Below are positions 33,361 through 43,426 of a stretch of DNA of 48,645 nt, one piece after another. Position 1 is the first letter of the stretch, and each line of letters begins with the position of its first letter. The notes beneath the pieces were generated by a model. It did not search any database, was not told the DNA's origin, and worked only from the letters and a program-made list of their open reading frames with translations. The translations under genes were made by a program, and so were the position numbers. This DNA comes from Bryobacterales bacterium. Lineage in GTDB: Bacteria > Acidobacteriota > Terriglobia > Bryobacterales > Bryobacteraceae. The DNA lies in the NCBI GenBank assembly GCA_003167495.1, contig PMSX01000293.1, positions 1-48,645 of the forward strand, in the 5' to 3' direction.

Positions 33361-34758
33361 CTAAGCAAGGATCGCCGTAATCGGGCCGAGCCCTTCCTCG
33401 ATTAAATGAAACGGCCGGCCGTTGAGGATGAAATCCATCTTGGTATGGTCTAATCCAACCTGTCGCAGGATAGTCGATTGAAGATCGCTGATGTAATGCG
33501 GCTTTTCAACGGCCTGGTAGCCTACCTCGTCGGTGGCTCCCTCGACGAGACCACCCTTGACGCCGCCGCCGGCCAATAGGGACGTGAAGCCCTTGCCGTT
33601 GTGGTCGCGTCCGGTGGTGTTCTGCGACCAAGGCGTGCGGCCGAATTCGCTGGTGAACACGACGAGAGTGCTGTCTAACATTCCGCGCTGTTTTAAATCG
33701 CGAATCAGGCCGGAGATCGGCTTATCGACAGATCGGCACAGAGGTTCATGCGATTTCATGTCGTCATGGGCATCCCAGGCGCCATTGCCTCCGCCGGCGT
33801 GGCAAATCTGAATAAAGCGAACGCCGTTTTCCGCCAGCCGCCGAGCAAGGAGGAGTTGCCGCCCGAAGTCATCCGTTTCCTTCACGCCTATGCCGTACAG
33901 GTCCTTTACATGTTGCGGCTCGGTTGAAAAATCTACAATCGCGGGCGCTTTCAACATCATGGTCCCGGCCAGCTCGAAGGCTCGGGCCCGGGCCGCTACT
34001 TCGCTTTCGATCGCGTAGTCTTCGCGAAATTTCTTGTTCAATTCGTGCAGCGTCTGCACCTGGCGGTCACGCTCCTTCGAGCTCAAACCTTTCGGTGGAA
34101 CTAAATCGGGGATGGGTGTATCGCCGGGCTGAAATGGGGTGGCCGAGTAACTTGCGCCGAGATAACCGCCGGTAAGCTGCACCGGAGAGGAGGGCCGGCC
34201 GATATTGACAAACGTGGGCAAGTCTTTGTTCGCGGTTCCGAGCGCGTAAGAAATCCAACTTCCCAGTGTGGGATGTTCAAACTGCCGCAGGGGCTTACCG
34301 GTGGCGCCTTCCAACACTGCCGGAAAATGATTCGTCTGATGACAATACATAGAACGAACGACCGCAATGTTGTCAATCACCTCACCGACATTCGGAAACC
34401 AATCGGAAACAGGAATGCCCGACTCGCCGTGATTTTTGTAGGTTCGCAGAATAGGAATCACCGGCCGCTTCATGGGAGCGTTGTTATCGCCGAAGCCGAT
34501 GGCATCCATGATCTTACCGGCGTATTTGTTGTCTTTCGGGTCGAAAGTATCGATGTGGCTGACACCACCGCACATGAACAGATAGATGACCGATTTGGCC
34601 TTTGGATCGCCCGGCAAGCGCGCCGCCGCAAGCTTGCCGTCGTCGGCCCACAGCGATCCTAAGGCCGAACCGAGAAAGCCCGCGGCCGAGCGAATCATGA
34701 AGCTGCGACGGTCGATTCGTCCACATGGGTAAATCTTTCTCAAGTCAGTCATAGTCAT
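33361..34758 (-). CDS. DUF1501 domain protein, Tat-exported
   Basis: 465 residues. A twin-arginine signal (RIDRRSFMIRSAAGFLGSAL) near residue 14-33 marks export in folded form. The domain pattern includes SVIYLFMCGGVSHIDTFDPK, YCHQTNHFPAVLEGATG, VVFTSEFGRTPWSQNTTG, GRDHNGKGFTSLLAGGGVKG and a C-terminal GLGPITAIL. DUF1501 proteins resemble sulfatase/alkaline-phosphatase folds and are nearly always beside a DUF1549/DUF1553 gene. The start lies inside the end of that gene (4-base overlap), so the two are translated as a pair. Substrate unknown. Confidence 0.95.
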   Translation of the reverse strand: MTMTDLRKIYPCGRIDRRSFMIRSAAGFLGSALGSLWADDGKLAAARLPGDPKAKSVIYLFMCGGVSHIDTFDPKDNKYAGKIMDAIGFGDNNAPMKRPVIPILRTYKNHGESGIPVSDWFPNVGEVIDNIAVVRSMYCHQTNHFPAVLEGATGKPLRQFEHPTLGSWISYALGTANKDLPTFVNIGRPSSPVQLTGGYLGASYSATPFQPGDTPIPDLVPPKGLSSKERDRQVQTLHELNKKFREDYAIESEVAARARAFELAGTMMLKAPAIVDFSTEPQHVKDLYGIGVKETDDFGRQLLLARRLAENGVRFIQICHAGGGNGAWDAHDDMKSHEPLCRSVDKPISGLIRDLKQRGMLDSTLVVFTSEFGRTPWSQNTTGRDHNGKGFTSLLAGGGVKGGLVEGATDEVGYQAVEKPHYISDLQSTILRQVGLDHTKMDFILNGRPFHLIEEGLGPITAILA

Positions 34759-36965
34759 CTCACGTAAAGAAATTCATCCAGATTGAATAGCAGCCAAGCC
34801 AGGCCTTTGACGCGCGCGGGACGGTCGGCTATATAGGTTAAGGCTCCATCCAATTCCGATCCGGTGGGCGCTCTGCCTAAGGTTTCGCGGTAGGCGAGAC
34901 GAACGGCGACGGTTAGGTTGCCGCCGCTTTCTTTCAATACTCGGTCGGCGAATTTAGCCGATTCCGTTTCGATCAGATCGTTGTTCATTGTAAACAGGGC
35001 CTGGGGCGCGGTCACGGTCTGGGTGCGAAGGGGGCAGGGAACACGGCCATCGTCGACATCGAAGGCGGTCAGGAAATTGTTCATGACATCGGTGCTGGGG
35101 ATATAGCCACGGACGATGTACAGGCCTCGGCGGTTCTTGCGAGGGTCGGTGGGGCCAGCACCTTGCAAGAAGATTTCCTGCTTCTTGTCGGGGTTCGATA
35201 AGCGGAACGACTTGCCTCCCACAGAGAGATCAAGATCGCCCGCTACGTAATGAATCGAATCCCAGACCGGCTCCGCGTCGAGCCTCTGTAAGCGGAACCG
35301 CCAGAGATACGAATTTCTGGCATCGGCTTCGGTATTGCTGGCCAGGTACTTTGGATCGGCCCTGGACGACAGTTGATAGGTCTCCGACGTCACGATCAAA
35401 CGATGTAACCACTTCATGCTGTAGCCATGCGCCACAAACTGCGATGCCAGATAGTCGAGTAAGTCGGGATTACTGGGTTTGCCACCCAGCAAACCGAAAT
35501 CGCTGGGGACCCGCTGCAATCCTTCGCCAAAGTGCCATCCCCAGATGCGGTTGACGGCCACGCGCGCAAAAAGAGGATTGTTGGGAGCGGTCAGCCATCC
35601 GACAAAAGCCTCGCGTCTGCCATCGCGGAAATCGATACCCGCGGGCTGGAATGGAAAACCAGGGTCTACGGGTTTGTCCAATTCCGGCCGCTTAGGATCG
35701 CCTGTGGTCAATACGTAGCTTTTTTCCTGCAGCCGTTGTTTGTCTTCTTCGACGGTCCAATAAGAAGGCAGAGGGGGCGGTTTCTTTAGATCGGCCAGTT
35801 GTTTGAGGAGCGCAGTGTACTTGCCGACCTCCTCGTTTGGCATGATGGCTTTGATCTTCGAAGGATCAATGCGCAGTACCGGATAATAATCGTCGAAGAT
35901 CTTCTGCTCGGCAGCCGTCCGATCGCGTTCGGCCTTCCGCACAATCGCCTGCACGTCGGGTGTCAGCAGCGCTACCCGCTCATCAAAAAGCTTCCGGCGA
36001 TACGAGCCGGTTAGCGCTTCAATCGAGGCATCAATCGGCGCTTTCTTCTTCTTGTACTCGTCGAGCTGCTGTCCGGCCTGAAAAATCTCGGCCGGAGTGG
36101 CCAGCATGACGTTCTTCAACACTAGCGGGTCGAAGATCGCCTTCATGGCGTAAAAGTTCTTCTGGGTGATGGGGTCGAATTTGTGGTCGTGGCATTTCGC
36201 ACAAGCTACGGTCATGCCCATGAAGGCGCTTGAGACTGTTTCCACGGCGGTCAAGGAGAGGTTTCGATCTTTGTCCTCGCCATCAAGGGCGGCGCGCGCC
36301 AGGAAGCCGAGGGCGAATGTGTCGGCGACGGGTCCTTCGGGTCTCGAGCGCCGTCCGAAGTCGTCGGTCAGGGTCTGCGGTGGATAGCGGTTGCCTAGAA
36401 TTTGCGCGCGCACAAAACTGTCATACGGCATATCGTTGTTGAGGGCCGAGATCACCCAGTCTCGCCAAAGATAAACGCTGGCAGCAGCGGGCATGACTGA
36501 ACCGTCTACCCCATCCAGATCGGCATAGCGCAATACGTCCAACCAATGACGGGCCCAGCGCGCTCCGTGTTGCTCATTGGCCAACAGGCGGTCCACTACC
36601 TTTTCATAAGCATCTGGAGATTGATCGCGCAGAAAAGCGTCTTGTTCAGCGATGGTGGGAGGAATACCTATTAAATCAAAATAGACGCGTCTCAGCAGTG
36701 TTAGCTTGTCGGCCTTCGGTGAGGCGTGCAGACCTTTCTCGCGGTACATTGCGCCGATGAAGGCATCAATGGGATTGTGCGAAGGCGTCACTCCGACCGG
36801 CACGGCGGGCTTCGCAACGGGCTGCAAAGACCAGAGCTTGGCGGCTCTCTTCGAAAACTTCTCCTCCACCGATTCTTTGGGCGTATCGACAGCATACGCA
36901 CAACTCGCCAAGGCAAGCACCGTGAGATGCAGGATGACCGCGCGGTTTTGCAAGCGGTTGGGCAT
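34755..36965 (-). CDS. DUF1549/DUF1553 domain protein
   Basis: 736 residues with a signal peptide (MPNRLQNRAVILHLTVLALA). DUF1549 occupies about 60-270 (TLLRRVYFDLIGIPPTIAEQ, WARHWLDVLRYADLDGVDG) and ends in CAKCHDHKFDPITQKNFYAM, a CxxCH heme-binding-type motif. DUF1553 fills the C-terminal half (RVAVNRIWGWHFGEGLQRVP, SDFGLLGGKPSNPDLLDYL, RLIVTSETYQLSS). This is the PSCyt2-PSD1 architecture known from planctomycetes and acidobacteria, but without a separate N-terminal cytochrome domain. It is coupled to the DUF1501 gene; an exported redox or polysaccharide-related role is inferred. Confidence 0.94.
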   Translation of the reverse strand: MPNRLQNRAVILHLTVLALASCAYAVDTPKESVEEKFSKRAAKLWSLQPVAKPAVPVGVTPSHNPIDAFIGAMYREKGLHASPKADKLTLLRRVYFDLIGIPPTIAEQDAFLRDQSPDAYEKVVDRLLANEQHGARWARHWLDVLRYADLDGVDGSVMPAAASVYLWRDWVISALNNDMPYDSFVRAQILGNRYPPQTLTDDFGRRSRPEGPVADTFALGFLARAALDGEDKDRNLSLTAVETVSSAFMGMTVACAKCHDHKFDPITQKNFYAMKAIFDPLVLKNVMLATPAEIFQAGQQLDEYKKKKAPIDASIEALTGSYRRKLFDERVALLTPDVQAIVRKAERDRTAAEQKIFDDYYPVLRIDPSKIKAIMPNEEVGKYTALLKQLADLKKPPPLPSYWTVEEDKQRLQEKSYVLTTGDPKRPELDKPVDPGFPFQPAGIDFRDGRREAFVGWLTAPNNPLFARVAVNRIWGWHFGEGLQRVPSDFGLLGGKPSNPDLLDYLASQFVAHGYSMKWLHRLIVTSETYQLSSRADPKYLASNTEADARNSYLWRFRLQRLDAEPVWDSIHYVAGDLDLSVGGKSFRLSNPDKKQEIFLQGAGPTDPRKNRRGLYIVRGYIPSTDVMNNFLTAFDVDDGRVPCPLRTQTVTAPQALFTMNNDLIETESAKFADRVLKESGGNLTVAVRLAYRETLGRAPTGSELDGALTYIADRPARVKGLAWLLFNLDEFLYVR

Positions 36966-37087
36966 GTAGTTTGATTGTTTCTACCATTTTACTGGACTAC
37001 GGCGGGGTGTGGCGCAAGTTTGGTGCAACCACCGACACCGGGGCGGGTGATTTACGGGCCTTCTTACGGGCAAACGGTAGCGAAGGC

Positions 37088-40000
37088 CTACGGGCGATCG
37101 TTCGACCACCAGAAGGTCCCCAGGGGCTTCTGTTCCGGCCAGATCTCGTCCAGGGTGTTGCCGTCGAACAATTCGCCGTTCTTCATGACAAAGCGAATCG
37201 CGGTGGAGTTGTGGATATCATCGAGCGGGTTCTTGGTCAGGACGACCAAGTCGGCAAGCTTACCGGCTTCGAGACTCCCTAAGTCCTGAGAAAGGCCCAG
37301 CGCTTCGGCACCGGTCAGCGTGGCGGCTCGCAGCGCCTCCCTGTTACTCATCTTACCTTCGTGCAAGGACCAGAGCTGCCAATGGAAACTCAACCCTTGC
37401 AACTCGCCGTGGCCTCCGACGCATACTTTGCCGCCGGCGTTTGCGATGGCCGTTGCCGACTCCGCGATCAATGGATAGGTGTACTCGTCCTTGCGGTACC
37501 ATAGCATCCGGCTGGTGCGCGAATCGAGATACTCATGGGGAATGAATCGCCTCACTTTCGGGTCGTCATGGATTTCAGTGCTTGTAAAGTAGCGATTCTC
37601 GGAGCCGGGTGAACCATAGTCGATAATTTCAGTTGGCGTGTAGAAAATGCCGGACCGTGCGACCAGTTCGATCACGTCTTTGTAGAGGGGAAAGATGGGA
37701 TATTGGTGCTCGGCCCCACTAAAGCCATCGATCACATGGGTAAGGTCGAGAGCCATGTCGGAAAAGCCTTCGGTGGTGGGCATCATTTGAAGGCGATTTG
37801 AAGCTTCCACGACGAACTCCCGCTGCCGTCTGTCGCCGACGGCATAAGACTTGATCAACCACGTCCGATAATAGTTTTTGTAGCGCGAGATCACGTCGGC
37901 CGCTTCGTCCACAGATTGAAAGTCGTTCACAAAAAAGATTCCCGGCCCGGTTGAGTAGGCGCGCGGACCAATCAATTCACCGCTATCGGCGAGGTCTTGA
38001 TAGGCAAACATATCGTTGGTAAACGTTTGCGGGTCGCGGCCGGTGGTGATGCCAAACGCCAGGGTGGCAAGGAAATCCCAGTTCTGGATATCCAAGAGAT
38101 CGCGCTTGATCTGTATCCAGTGCGCGTGGGTATCGATAAAGCCGGGCACTATTGTGTTGCCGCTCACGTCGATAATCTTGGCGCCAGGGTAAGTGCGGTC
38201 CGCTACTCTATTGCCGACAGAGGCGATACGATTGTCGATCACGACGACATCTGCTTTGTCGAAAACCTCTTCACCGCGCATGCTAATCACGCGGGCGCCG
38301 CGCAAAATAACGGTGCCACGCGGAGTGTGACGTGGCACCTCGACAATCACCTTGGTCTCAAGCGGAGTCAGTTGCTTAGGCCAAGAGGTACTGCCGGTCT
38401 TCTTGATCAAATCGGCGGGATCGATACTCAGGGCGGGCGATGCCAGGCCGGCTTTGTCAAAAGGCAATTGAAAGAAACTGGCTCCCACGGTCCAATACAC
38501 AGTCCGGCCGCCATTTGTCCAACCGACTTGGTCGGCGCCTACATTCGTAAGCCGGGCGACAGCGAGGGGCGGAGCGCTCAGATCGATGGTCGCCGGTCCA
38601 CCTCCCATCGGCGCATCGAGAAGGTAGATCTGATTGCGGAATAGCGCCACAGCGGTATGGCCGTCCGGAGAGAGATAGATTCGAACCAAGGGCGAGATCT
38701 CGGCACCCCAAATGTTTTTGCCTTTTAGGGTGAAGGTGGTGCGCCGGTCTGTCCCGTCCAACTTCATGGATTCGAGCAGATACTCGGCGTTCAAGGGCCC
38801 CGAAGACTTCTTCATGGTGAAATACACATGCTCCGAATCGGCAGCGAAATGCGGCCCGCCGAATCCAACCGCGGATGAGATCCTGGTTGCCGATCCGCCG
38901 CCGGCCGGCACCCAAACCAGATCGGCCATGTCCATGTCGCGGCCCCACTGATCGAACTGGTTCATGGCCTGGTAGTCGGAGGTTCTGAGCGCCACAATCC
39001 TGGAAGAATCCGGCGACCATACCGGCTGACTGAAGCGCGCCGAAGCGGGAGTCAGACGTTGCGCCGGCCCGGATCCATCGCTCGGTATCTTCCAAAGGCC
39101 TCCGTGTTCGTTTTCCCATGTGACGTAGGCAATCCAGCGCCCATCGGGCGACCAGGCGGGCTGGAATTCTCCGGCGCTCGATTGGGTAAGGCGGCGCGGC
39201 GGCGTTTGCGCTTCCGCGTCCATGACGTACAAATGCCGCAGCGCGGAAAACGCCAGTTGCCGGCCATCGGGGGATGCGGCCGCGCCTTGAATCAAGCGCG
39301 CGCGCACCGGCCCCGTCTCAACGCGTTGCGCAAAGCTCAAACGCGGTCCGAGGCCGCGCGTGATTGCCGCGGAGAACGGAATCATCTTGTCTTCGCCGGA
39401 TTCAATGTTGACGCGGTGAAACTTTCCGCCATAGGAGAGCACAATTTCTTTTCCTCCCGGCAGAAACGCATAGCCGGGCAGCAGATCGCGGCTGGAAATA
39501 CTGCCTTCCTGATCGTCGTGCTGCACCGGAAACTTGAGCCAGCGGTCTTCCTGCGTCAACAGGTCGCGGATGCGCAATCCGCTCAGCGCGTCGTAGCGGG
39601 TGCCATACACGAGCTTGACGCCATCGGGTGAAAGTTCCGGACGAAAGGCGCTGCCGTGCGCCGAAGTGAGAGTCTCCTCTTCGCCGGTCCGCAGATCGAG
39701 TTTCGCAATCTGCCAGGACGGGAGCTTTTCGGAGGCCCAGACTCCCAGCCGCCGCGCGTAGTAGATAGAGCGGCCATCGGGAGACAGAGACGGGCCCAGT
39801 GCGTTGTGCCACTGATCCCACGGCGCATCGGCAGATGGCTTGCTCTTGAGCAACTGTATACCGGCGCCGCCGTTTAAGTCATATTGCCAGAGCTCGAATG
39901 CTCCGCCGTAGAAATGCGGTTTTTTCTTTGAGACTACAATTGAACGACCGTCCTGGCCCCACACCGGAGAAGTAAACATCGCGTTGTCTTCGTGGGTCAG

Positions 40001-40438
40001 CGGGAGCGGATTCGACCCGTCCGCGTTGACCACCCATAAGTTGTCGTCGCCGGAGCGATCACTGACGAAAACGATCCGTTTGCCGTCGGGAGAGAAGCGC
40101 GGCTGCTTATTGAAACTAAGCCCCTCGGTGATCGCCATTGCTTGTCCACCGCCGATGGGCATGGCGTAGAGATGCCCGAGCAATTCGAAAACCAGTGTCC
40201 GGCCGTTGGGCGAAACCGTAACTGACATCCAGGTGCCTTCATCGGTGGTGAAAGAGACGTTGCGGACGGGCTTCATGGCGAGGGCATTATCGGTTGGATC
40301 CGCTGCCCGAACCCGCAAACTAAGCAATACGAATAGGCAAAGCAGCCTTGCGGCGCTTTGGGCGCTCGAGCGGAAAGCGACGGACTTGGTGGACAGAGCT
40401 GGCCTTCCCCTTTTGCGTTCTACGATTTCCGTTTCCAC
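37088..40438 (-). CDS. Exported WD40-like/amidohydrolase fusion protein
   Basis: 1116 residues, GTG start immediately after the TAA of the TonB receptor gene. A signal-like segment (ARLLCLFVLLSLRVRAADP) precedes a long propeller region (about 60-670) with TolB/PD40 repeats such as RFSPDGKRIVFVSDRSGDD and QPAWSPDGRWIAYVTWENEH. The C-terminal third is an amidohydrolase: VPGFIDTHAHW contains the metal-binding HxH, and ISPLV..., VCVGGHGELQG and a late AAL-GA-ALGLSQDLGSLEAGKLADLVVL segment follow. Such fusions are common in acidobacteria and probably cleave exported peptide or amide substrates. Coupled to the receptor gene. Confidence 0.93.
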   Translation of the reverse strand: METEIVERKRGRPALSTKSVAFRSSAQSAARLLCLFVLLSLRVRAADPTDNALAMKPVRNVSFTTDEGTWMSVTVSPNGRTLVFELLGHLYAMPIGGGQAMAITEGLSFNKQPRFSPDGKRIVFVSDRSGDDNLWVVNADGSNPLPLTHEDNAMFTSPVWGQDGRSIVVSKKKPHFYGGAFELWQYDLNGGAGIQLLKSKPSADAPWDQWHNALGPSLSPDGRSIYYARRLGVWASEKLPSWQIAKLDLRTGEEETLTSAHGSAFRPELSPDGVKLVYGTRYDALSGLRIRDLLTQEDRWLKFPVQHDDQEGSISSRDLLPGYAFLPGGKEIVLSYGGKFHRVNIESGEDKMIPFSAAITRGLGPRLSFAQRVETGPVRARLIQGAAASPDGRQLAFSALRHLYVMDAEAQTPPRRLTQSSAGEFQPAWSPDGRWIAYVTWENEHGGLWKIPSDGSGPAQRLTPASARFSQPVWSPDSSRIVALRTSDYQAMNQFDQWGRDMDMADLVWVPAGGGSATRISSAVGFGGPHFAADSEHVYFTMKKSSGPLNAEYLLESMKLDGTDRRTTFTLKGKNIWGAEISPLVRIYLSPDGHTAVALFRNQIYLLDAPMGGGPATIDLSAPPLAVARLTNVGADQVGWTNGGRTVYWTVGASFFQLPFDKAGLASPALSIDPADLIKKTGSTSWPKQLTPLETKVIVEVPRHTPRGTVILRGARVISMRGEEVFDKADVVVIDNRIASVGNRVADRTYPGAKIIDVSGNTIVPGFIDTHAHWIQIKRDLLDIQNWDFLATLAFGITTGRDPQTFTNDMFAYQDLADSGELIGPRAYSTGPGIFFVNDFQSVDEAADVISRYKNYYRTWLIKSYAVGDRRQREFVVEASNRLQMMPTTEGFSDMALDLTHVIDGFSGAEHQYPIFPLYKDVIELVARSGIFYTPTEIIDYGSPGSENRYFTSTEIHDDPKVRRFIPHEYLDSRTSRMLWYRKDEYTYPLIAESATAIANAGGKVCVGGHGELQGLSFHWQLWSLHEGKMSNREALRAATLTGAEALGLSQDLGSLEAGKLADLVVLTKNPLDDIHNSTAIRFVMKNGELFDGNTLDEIWPEQKPLGTFWWSNDRP

Positions 40439-43426
40439 TTAGAAATTAAAGCGCACTGCGAGTTGGATCTGGCGGGAGGTGCCAAAACCCACCGTGCGTC
40501 CGAGCGTGTTGAAGATTTCTCCGAACCCGGAACTGCCTATCGTGGTGGCGGGCTGACCGAAGTTGGGATGGTTCAGGAAGTTGAACAACTCGGCACGAAG
40601 CTGAAACGTTACCCGCTCCGTGATGTGGGCGTTCTTAATGCCCGAAAGGTCGACGTTGGCTAAACCCGGGCCATAGACATCGCCGCGGCTGCCATCTCCG
40701 AAGGTGCCGGGCAACGGTTCGGTGAAAGCGGCCGCATTAATCCAATTCGTGATGGATTGGTTCACTGGATATACGCTCACGCCGGCCACGACATTAGGCC
40801 GTTGGTTCGTATAGTCGCCGTTGCCGGTGGCGCTGACCGGAATGTACACCGTTGTGGCAATGCCGGAGCGAATCGTGCCCAGGGCGGCAATCTCCCAGCC
40901 GCCGAACACTTTATCCGTAAAGCTGTTCATATTGCCGAGGAAGCGCTGGCCACGGCCAACGGGAAGAAGATAGAACAGGTTGAAAGAGCCGCTGTGGCGC
41001 GCGTCGCCGGAGCTATTACCGCGCTCCGCCTTGTAGTCGTTGATATTTTGCGGCGCTCCGTCGAAGAGCCCCTGGTCGTCGACGCTGTCAATGGCGTGCG
41101 ACCACGTGTAGTTCCCGGCCGCCATTAAACCGCCTTTAAAGCGCTTGGTGAAGCTGGTTTGAAGGCTGTGGTAGATGTTTTGTCCGGAAGCCGTCTCAAT
41201 GTCGATATCGGCAAAGTTAGGGTTCGGTCTTGCGCCAATGGCGGGATCGTAGAGATTTATGTTCTCATCGCGGCGCAGGTTCAAACCATGATTACCCACA
41301 TAAGCCACCTGCAACGTTTCGTCTTCGGAGAGTCGAAAGGCAGTCGTAAAGTTCCACTGCTGCGCGTAGATATCGGGCTTCGTCCAGTTAAAACCCGCAA
41401 CGGTCGGCAGAGGAGCCGTGCCCTGGTTGACAAATTGAGTGAGCGGATAGCCAAGGTTGGGGATCTGCTGCTGTAACAAGGTTGTGTTGCCAGGGAGGTT
41501 GTTCGTGGGAACGCTATAGGCGCCGAATCCTACCGGGTACGACTGATAAAAGATACCGTAGCCCGCGCGCACGACAACACGGGGCGCCGCCTGCCAAGCC
41601 ACTGCGAAGCGAGGAGCGTAATCGCGATAATTGGGTTTGAAATAGGCTCCGCCGGGAGGGGCCAAAGCGTTGGTCCGGGTGTCGAAGGTCTGGGCGGCGT
41701 TGCCGGGATCGAACGGAGGTGTCTCGTAATCCCAGCGCAGGCCGTAATCAATTGTCAAACCTTGCCGCAACTGCCAGGTATCCTGCACAAACAATCCGAC
41801 CTGATAAGCCCAGGTTGCGCTACCGGGATTACCTACCGAGAGACTCGCACTCGAGGCTGAATTAGCGATGAAGTCCTGCATGGTTGTGTAGTTGATGGAG
41901 GAGGTATCGGTTGAATGGTTGTCAATCTGGATGCGATAAAGAGTGGTTCCCCACTTGATCGTGTGTGCCCCCTTCGTCAAGCTCATGTTGTCGCCGATCT
42001 GGTAGCTCGAGTTGACCTCGCCATAGATGCCGCGCGTGCCTGGATCAATGGTGAGGGCATTCAGGAAAATCTCCGGATACGGCTCTTCGGAACCGATGGT
42101 GCTGGCGAAACGCTGCATGCCAAGCAGGACTTCATTTATGAAATGCGGGCTAAAGATGTGCTGTTCATGCACGGCGATATTCGTGGTGCGCGATGGGACG
42201 TCCTGGTGATCGCCCAGGCCCAGGGCGCTCGGATCGACGCCGAAGAGCGGTCCATTGACGTCCCCTTCGTTCATATTAAAGCGCACGAACATGGTGTCTT
42301 TATCGCTGAAGTAGTGGTCGATTTTGATGCTGCCGGTGTCCTCCTTTACAGCTAGGCTCTGTACGGTCGTATAGTTGTCAACTAGCGGATTCGAGGTGGA
42401 GCTGGTGCCGATTGGATACTGATTGACAATCGACGTGAGGGCCGGCGACGTGGTCATTGTTTCCTGGCGCGCCAAGCTGCTGAGGGTTGTGCCGGTGCCG
42501 GTCACTCCAATGGATTGGCGCGAGCCTTCATAGTTCACGAAGAAGAAAGACTTGTCCTTCTTTATCGGTCCCCCAACATTTGCGCCGAAATCGTTATAAC
42601 GGAATTGCGCCTGCGGGTCGGGCTTGTCGTTGAAGAAGTTACGCGCATCCAGGAAGTTGTTGCGAAAATAGTCGAACAGCGTGCCGTGAATATAGTTGCT
42701 GCCGCTTTTGGAAGCGATGTTGACATACGATCCAGCCGCGCGTCCGTATTGTGCCTGGTAATCGGAGGTCTGAACGCGAAACTCAGAAACAGTTTCCTGA
42801 CTGCCGGTTAACAGGCGCGAGCCGCGCTCGAACCCATTCGACATATAGGGCTGGTCGACGCGGCTGGAGTCCACGCCATCTATGGCGAACTGATTGTGGA
42901 CAGTGTGCTGGCCGTTGAACGACATATCGGCGATGTAGTTGCTGCGGGCTACCGATCCCGGTGCCTGAAAGGCGAAGCGCGCGAAATCGCGACCGTTAAT
43001 AGGCAGATCGGCCACCTGCGAAGTCGTCATGGTTTCGCCCGGCTGCACATCGACGGCCTCTGCGGGGGCTTGCACCTCAATCACTTGGGTTACAGCGCCA
43101 GGTTGGAGTACAAAGTCGACGGTTGCTGTCAACGCCACAGTAAGTTGTATATCCGGCTTCTCGATCTTACTGAACCCAGCGTGCTCGGCGCTTACCTTAT
43201 AGGTGCCGATTGGCAGATCTGGAATCGTATAGGCCCCCTTCTTATCGCTAATGGCGGTGCGTTTCTGGCCGGTGGCGACGTTCTCGGCGGTGATCGCGGC
43301 ATCGGAAACAGAACCCTGCGATGAATCGTTGACTTGGCCGATAAGCTTGCCGGCGGTTTGAGCGAAGCTGAGTGAAGCCAGCAAAAATGTTAAAAAAGCA
43401 AGCGCTGCGAAATATCGTGTCCTCAT
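40439..43426 (-). CDS. TonB-dependent outer membrane receptor with carboxypeptidase-regulatory domain
   Basis: 995 residues with a signal peptide (MRTRYFAALAFLTFLLASLS). A carboxypeptidase-regulatory-like (transthyretin-fold) domain lies at about 25-112 (GKLIGQVNDSSQGSVSDAAI, GAYTIPDLPIGTYKVSAEHA). The plug follows (VADLPINGRDFARFAFQAPG, FAIDGVDSSRVDQPYMSN), then a long beta-barrel with receptor-type segments (FFFVNYEGSR, YGLRWDYETPPFDPGN) ending RQIQLAVRFNF with the terminal Phe expected for outer-membrane insertion. ATG 43426 has GGAGG 6 bases upstream. Belongs to the Oar-like group abundant in Acidobacteria; ligand unknown. It heads the operon with the amidohydrolase fusion. Confidence 0.94.
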   Translation of the reverse strand: MRTRYFAALAFLTFLLASLSFAQTAGKLIGQVNDSSQGSVSDAAITAENVATGQKRTAISDKKGAYTIPDLPIGTYKVSAEHAGFSKIEKPDIQLTVALTATVDFVLQPGAVTQVIEVQAPAEAVDVQPGETMTTSQVADLPINGRDFARFAFQAPGSVARSNYIADMSFNGQHTVHNQFAIDGVDSSRVDQPYMSNGFERGSRLLTGSQETVSEFRVQTSDYQAQYGRAAGSYVNIASKSGSNYIHGTLFDYFRNNFLDARNFFNDKPDPQAQFRYNDFGANVGGPIKKDKSFFFVNYEGSRQSIGVTGTGTTLSSLARQETMTTSPALTSIVNQYPIGTSSTSNPLVDNYTTVQSLAVKEDTGSIKIDHYFSDKDTMFVRFNMNEGDVNGPLFGVDPSALGLGDHQDVPSRTTNIAVHEQHIFSPHFINEVLLGMQRFASTIGSEEPYPEIFLNALTIDPGTRGIYGEVNSSYQIGDNMSLTKGAHTIKWGTTLYRIQIDNHSTDTSSINYTTMQDFIANSASSASLSVGNPGSATWAYQVGLFVQDTWQLRQGLTIDYGLRWDYETPPFDPGNAAQTFDTRTNALAPPGGAYFKPNYRDYAPRFAVAWQAAPRVVVRAGYGIFYQSYPVGFGAYSVPTNNLPGNTTLLQQQIPNLGYPLTQFVNQGTAPLPTVAGFNWTKPDIYAQQWNFTTAFRLSEDETLQVAYVGNHGLNLRRDENINLYDPAIGARPNPNFADIDIETASGQNIYHSLQTSFTKRFKGGLMAAGNYTWSHAIDSVDDQGLFDGAPQNINDYKAERGNSSGDARHSGSFNLFYLLPVGRGQRFLGNMNSFTDKVFGGWEIAALGTIRSGIATTVYIPVSATGNGDYTNQRPNVVAGVSVYPVNQSITNWINAAAFTEPLPGTFGDGSRGDVYGPGLANVDLSGIKNAHITERVTFQLRAELFNFLNHPNFGQPATTIGSSGFGEIFNTLGRTVGFGTSRQIQLAVRFNF

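Noticed and set aside
36986..37005. Near-identical 17-base match to the end of the beta-lactamase-like gene near 43813 (both can end AVVQ-stop)
   Set aside because: A match of this length with one mismatch is expected by chance several times in a window of this size, and the similarity does not extend.
37997..38644. A 215-codon plus-strand frame inside the amidohydrolase fusion gene
   Set aside because: Antisense to a conserved propeller and amidohydrolase region with no supporting signal.
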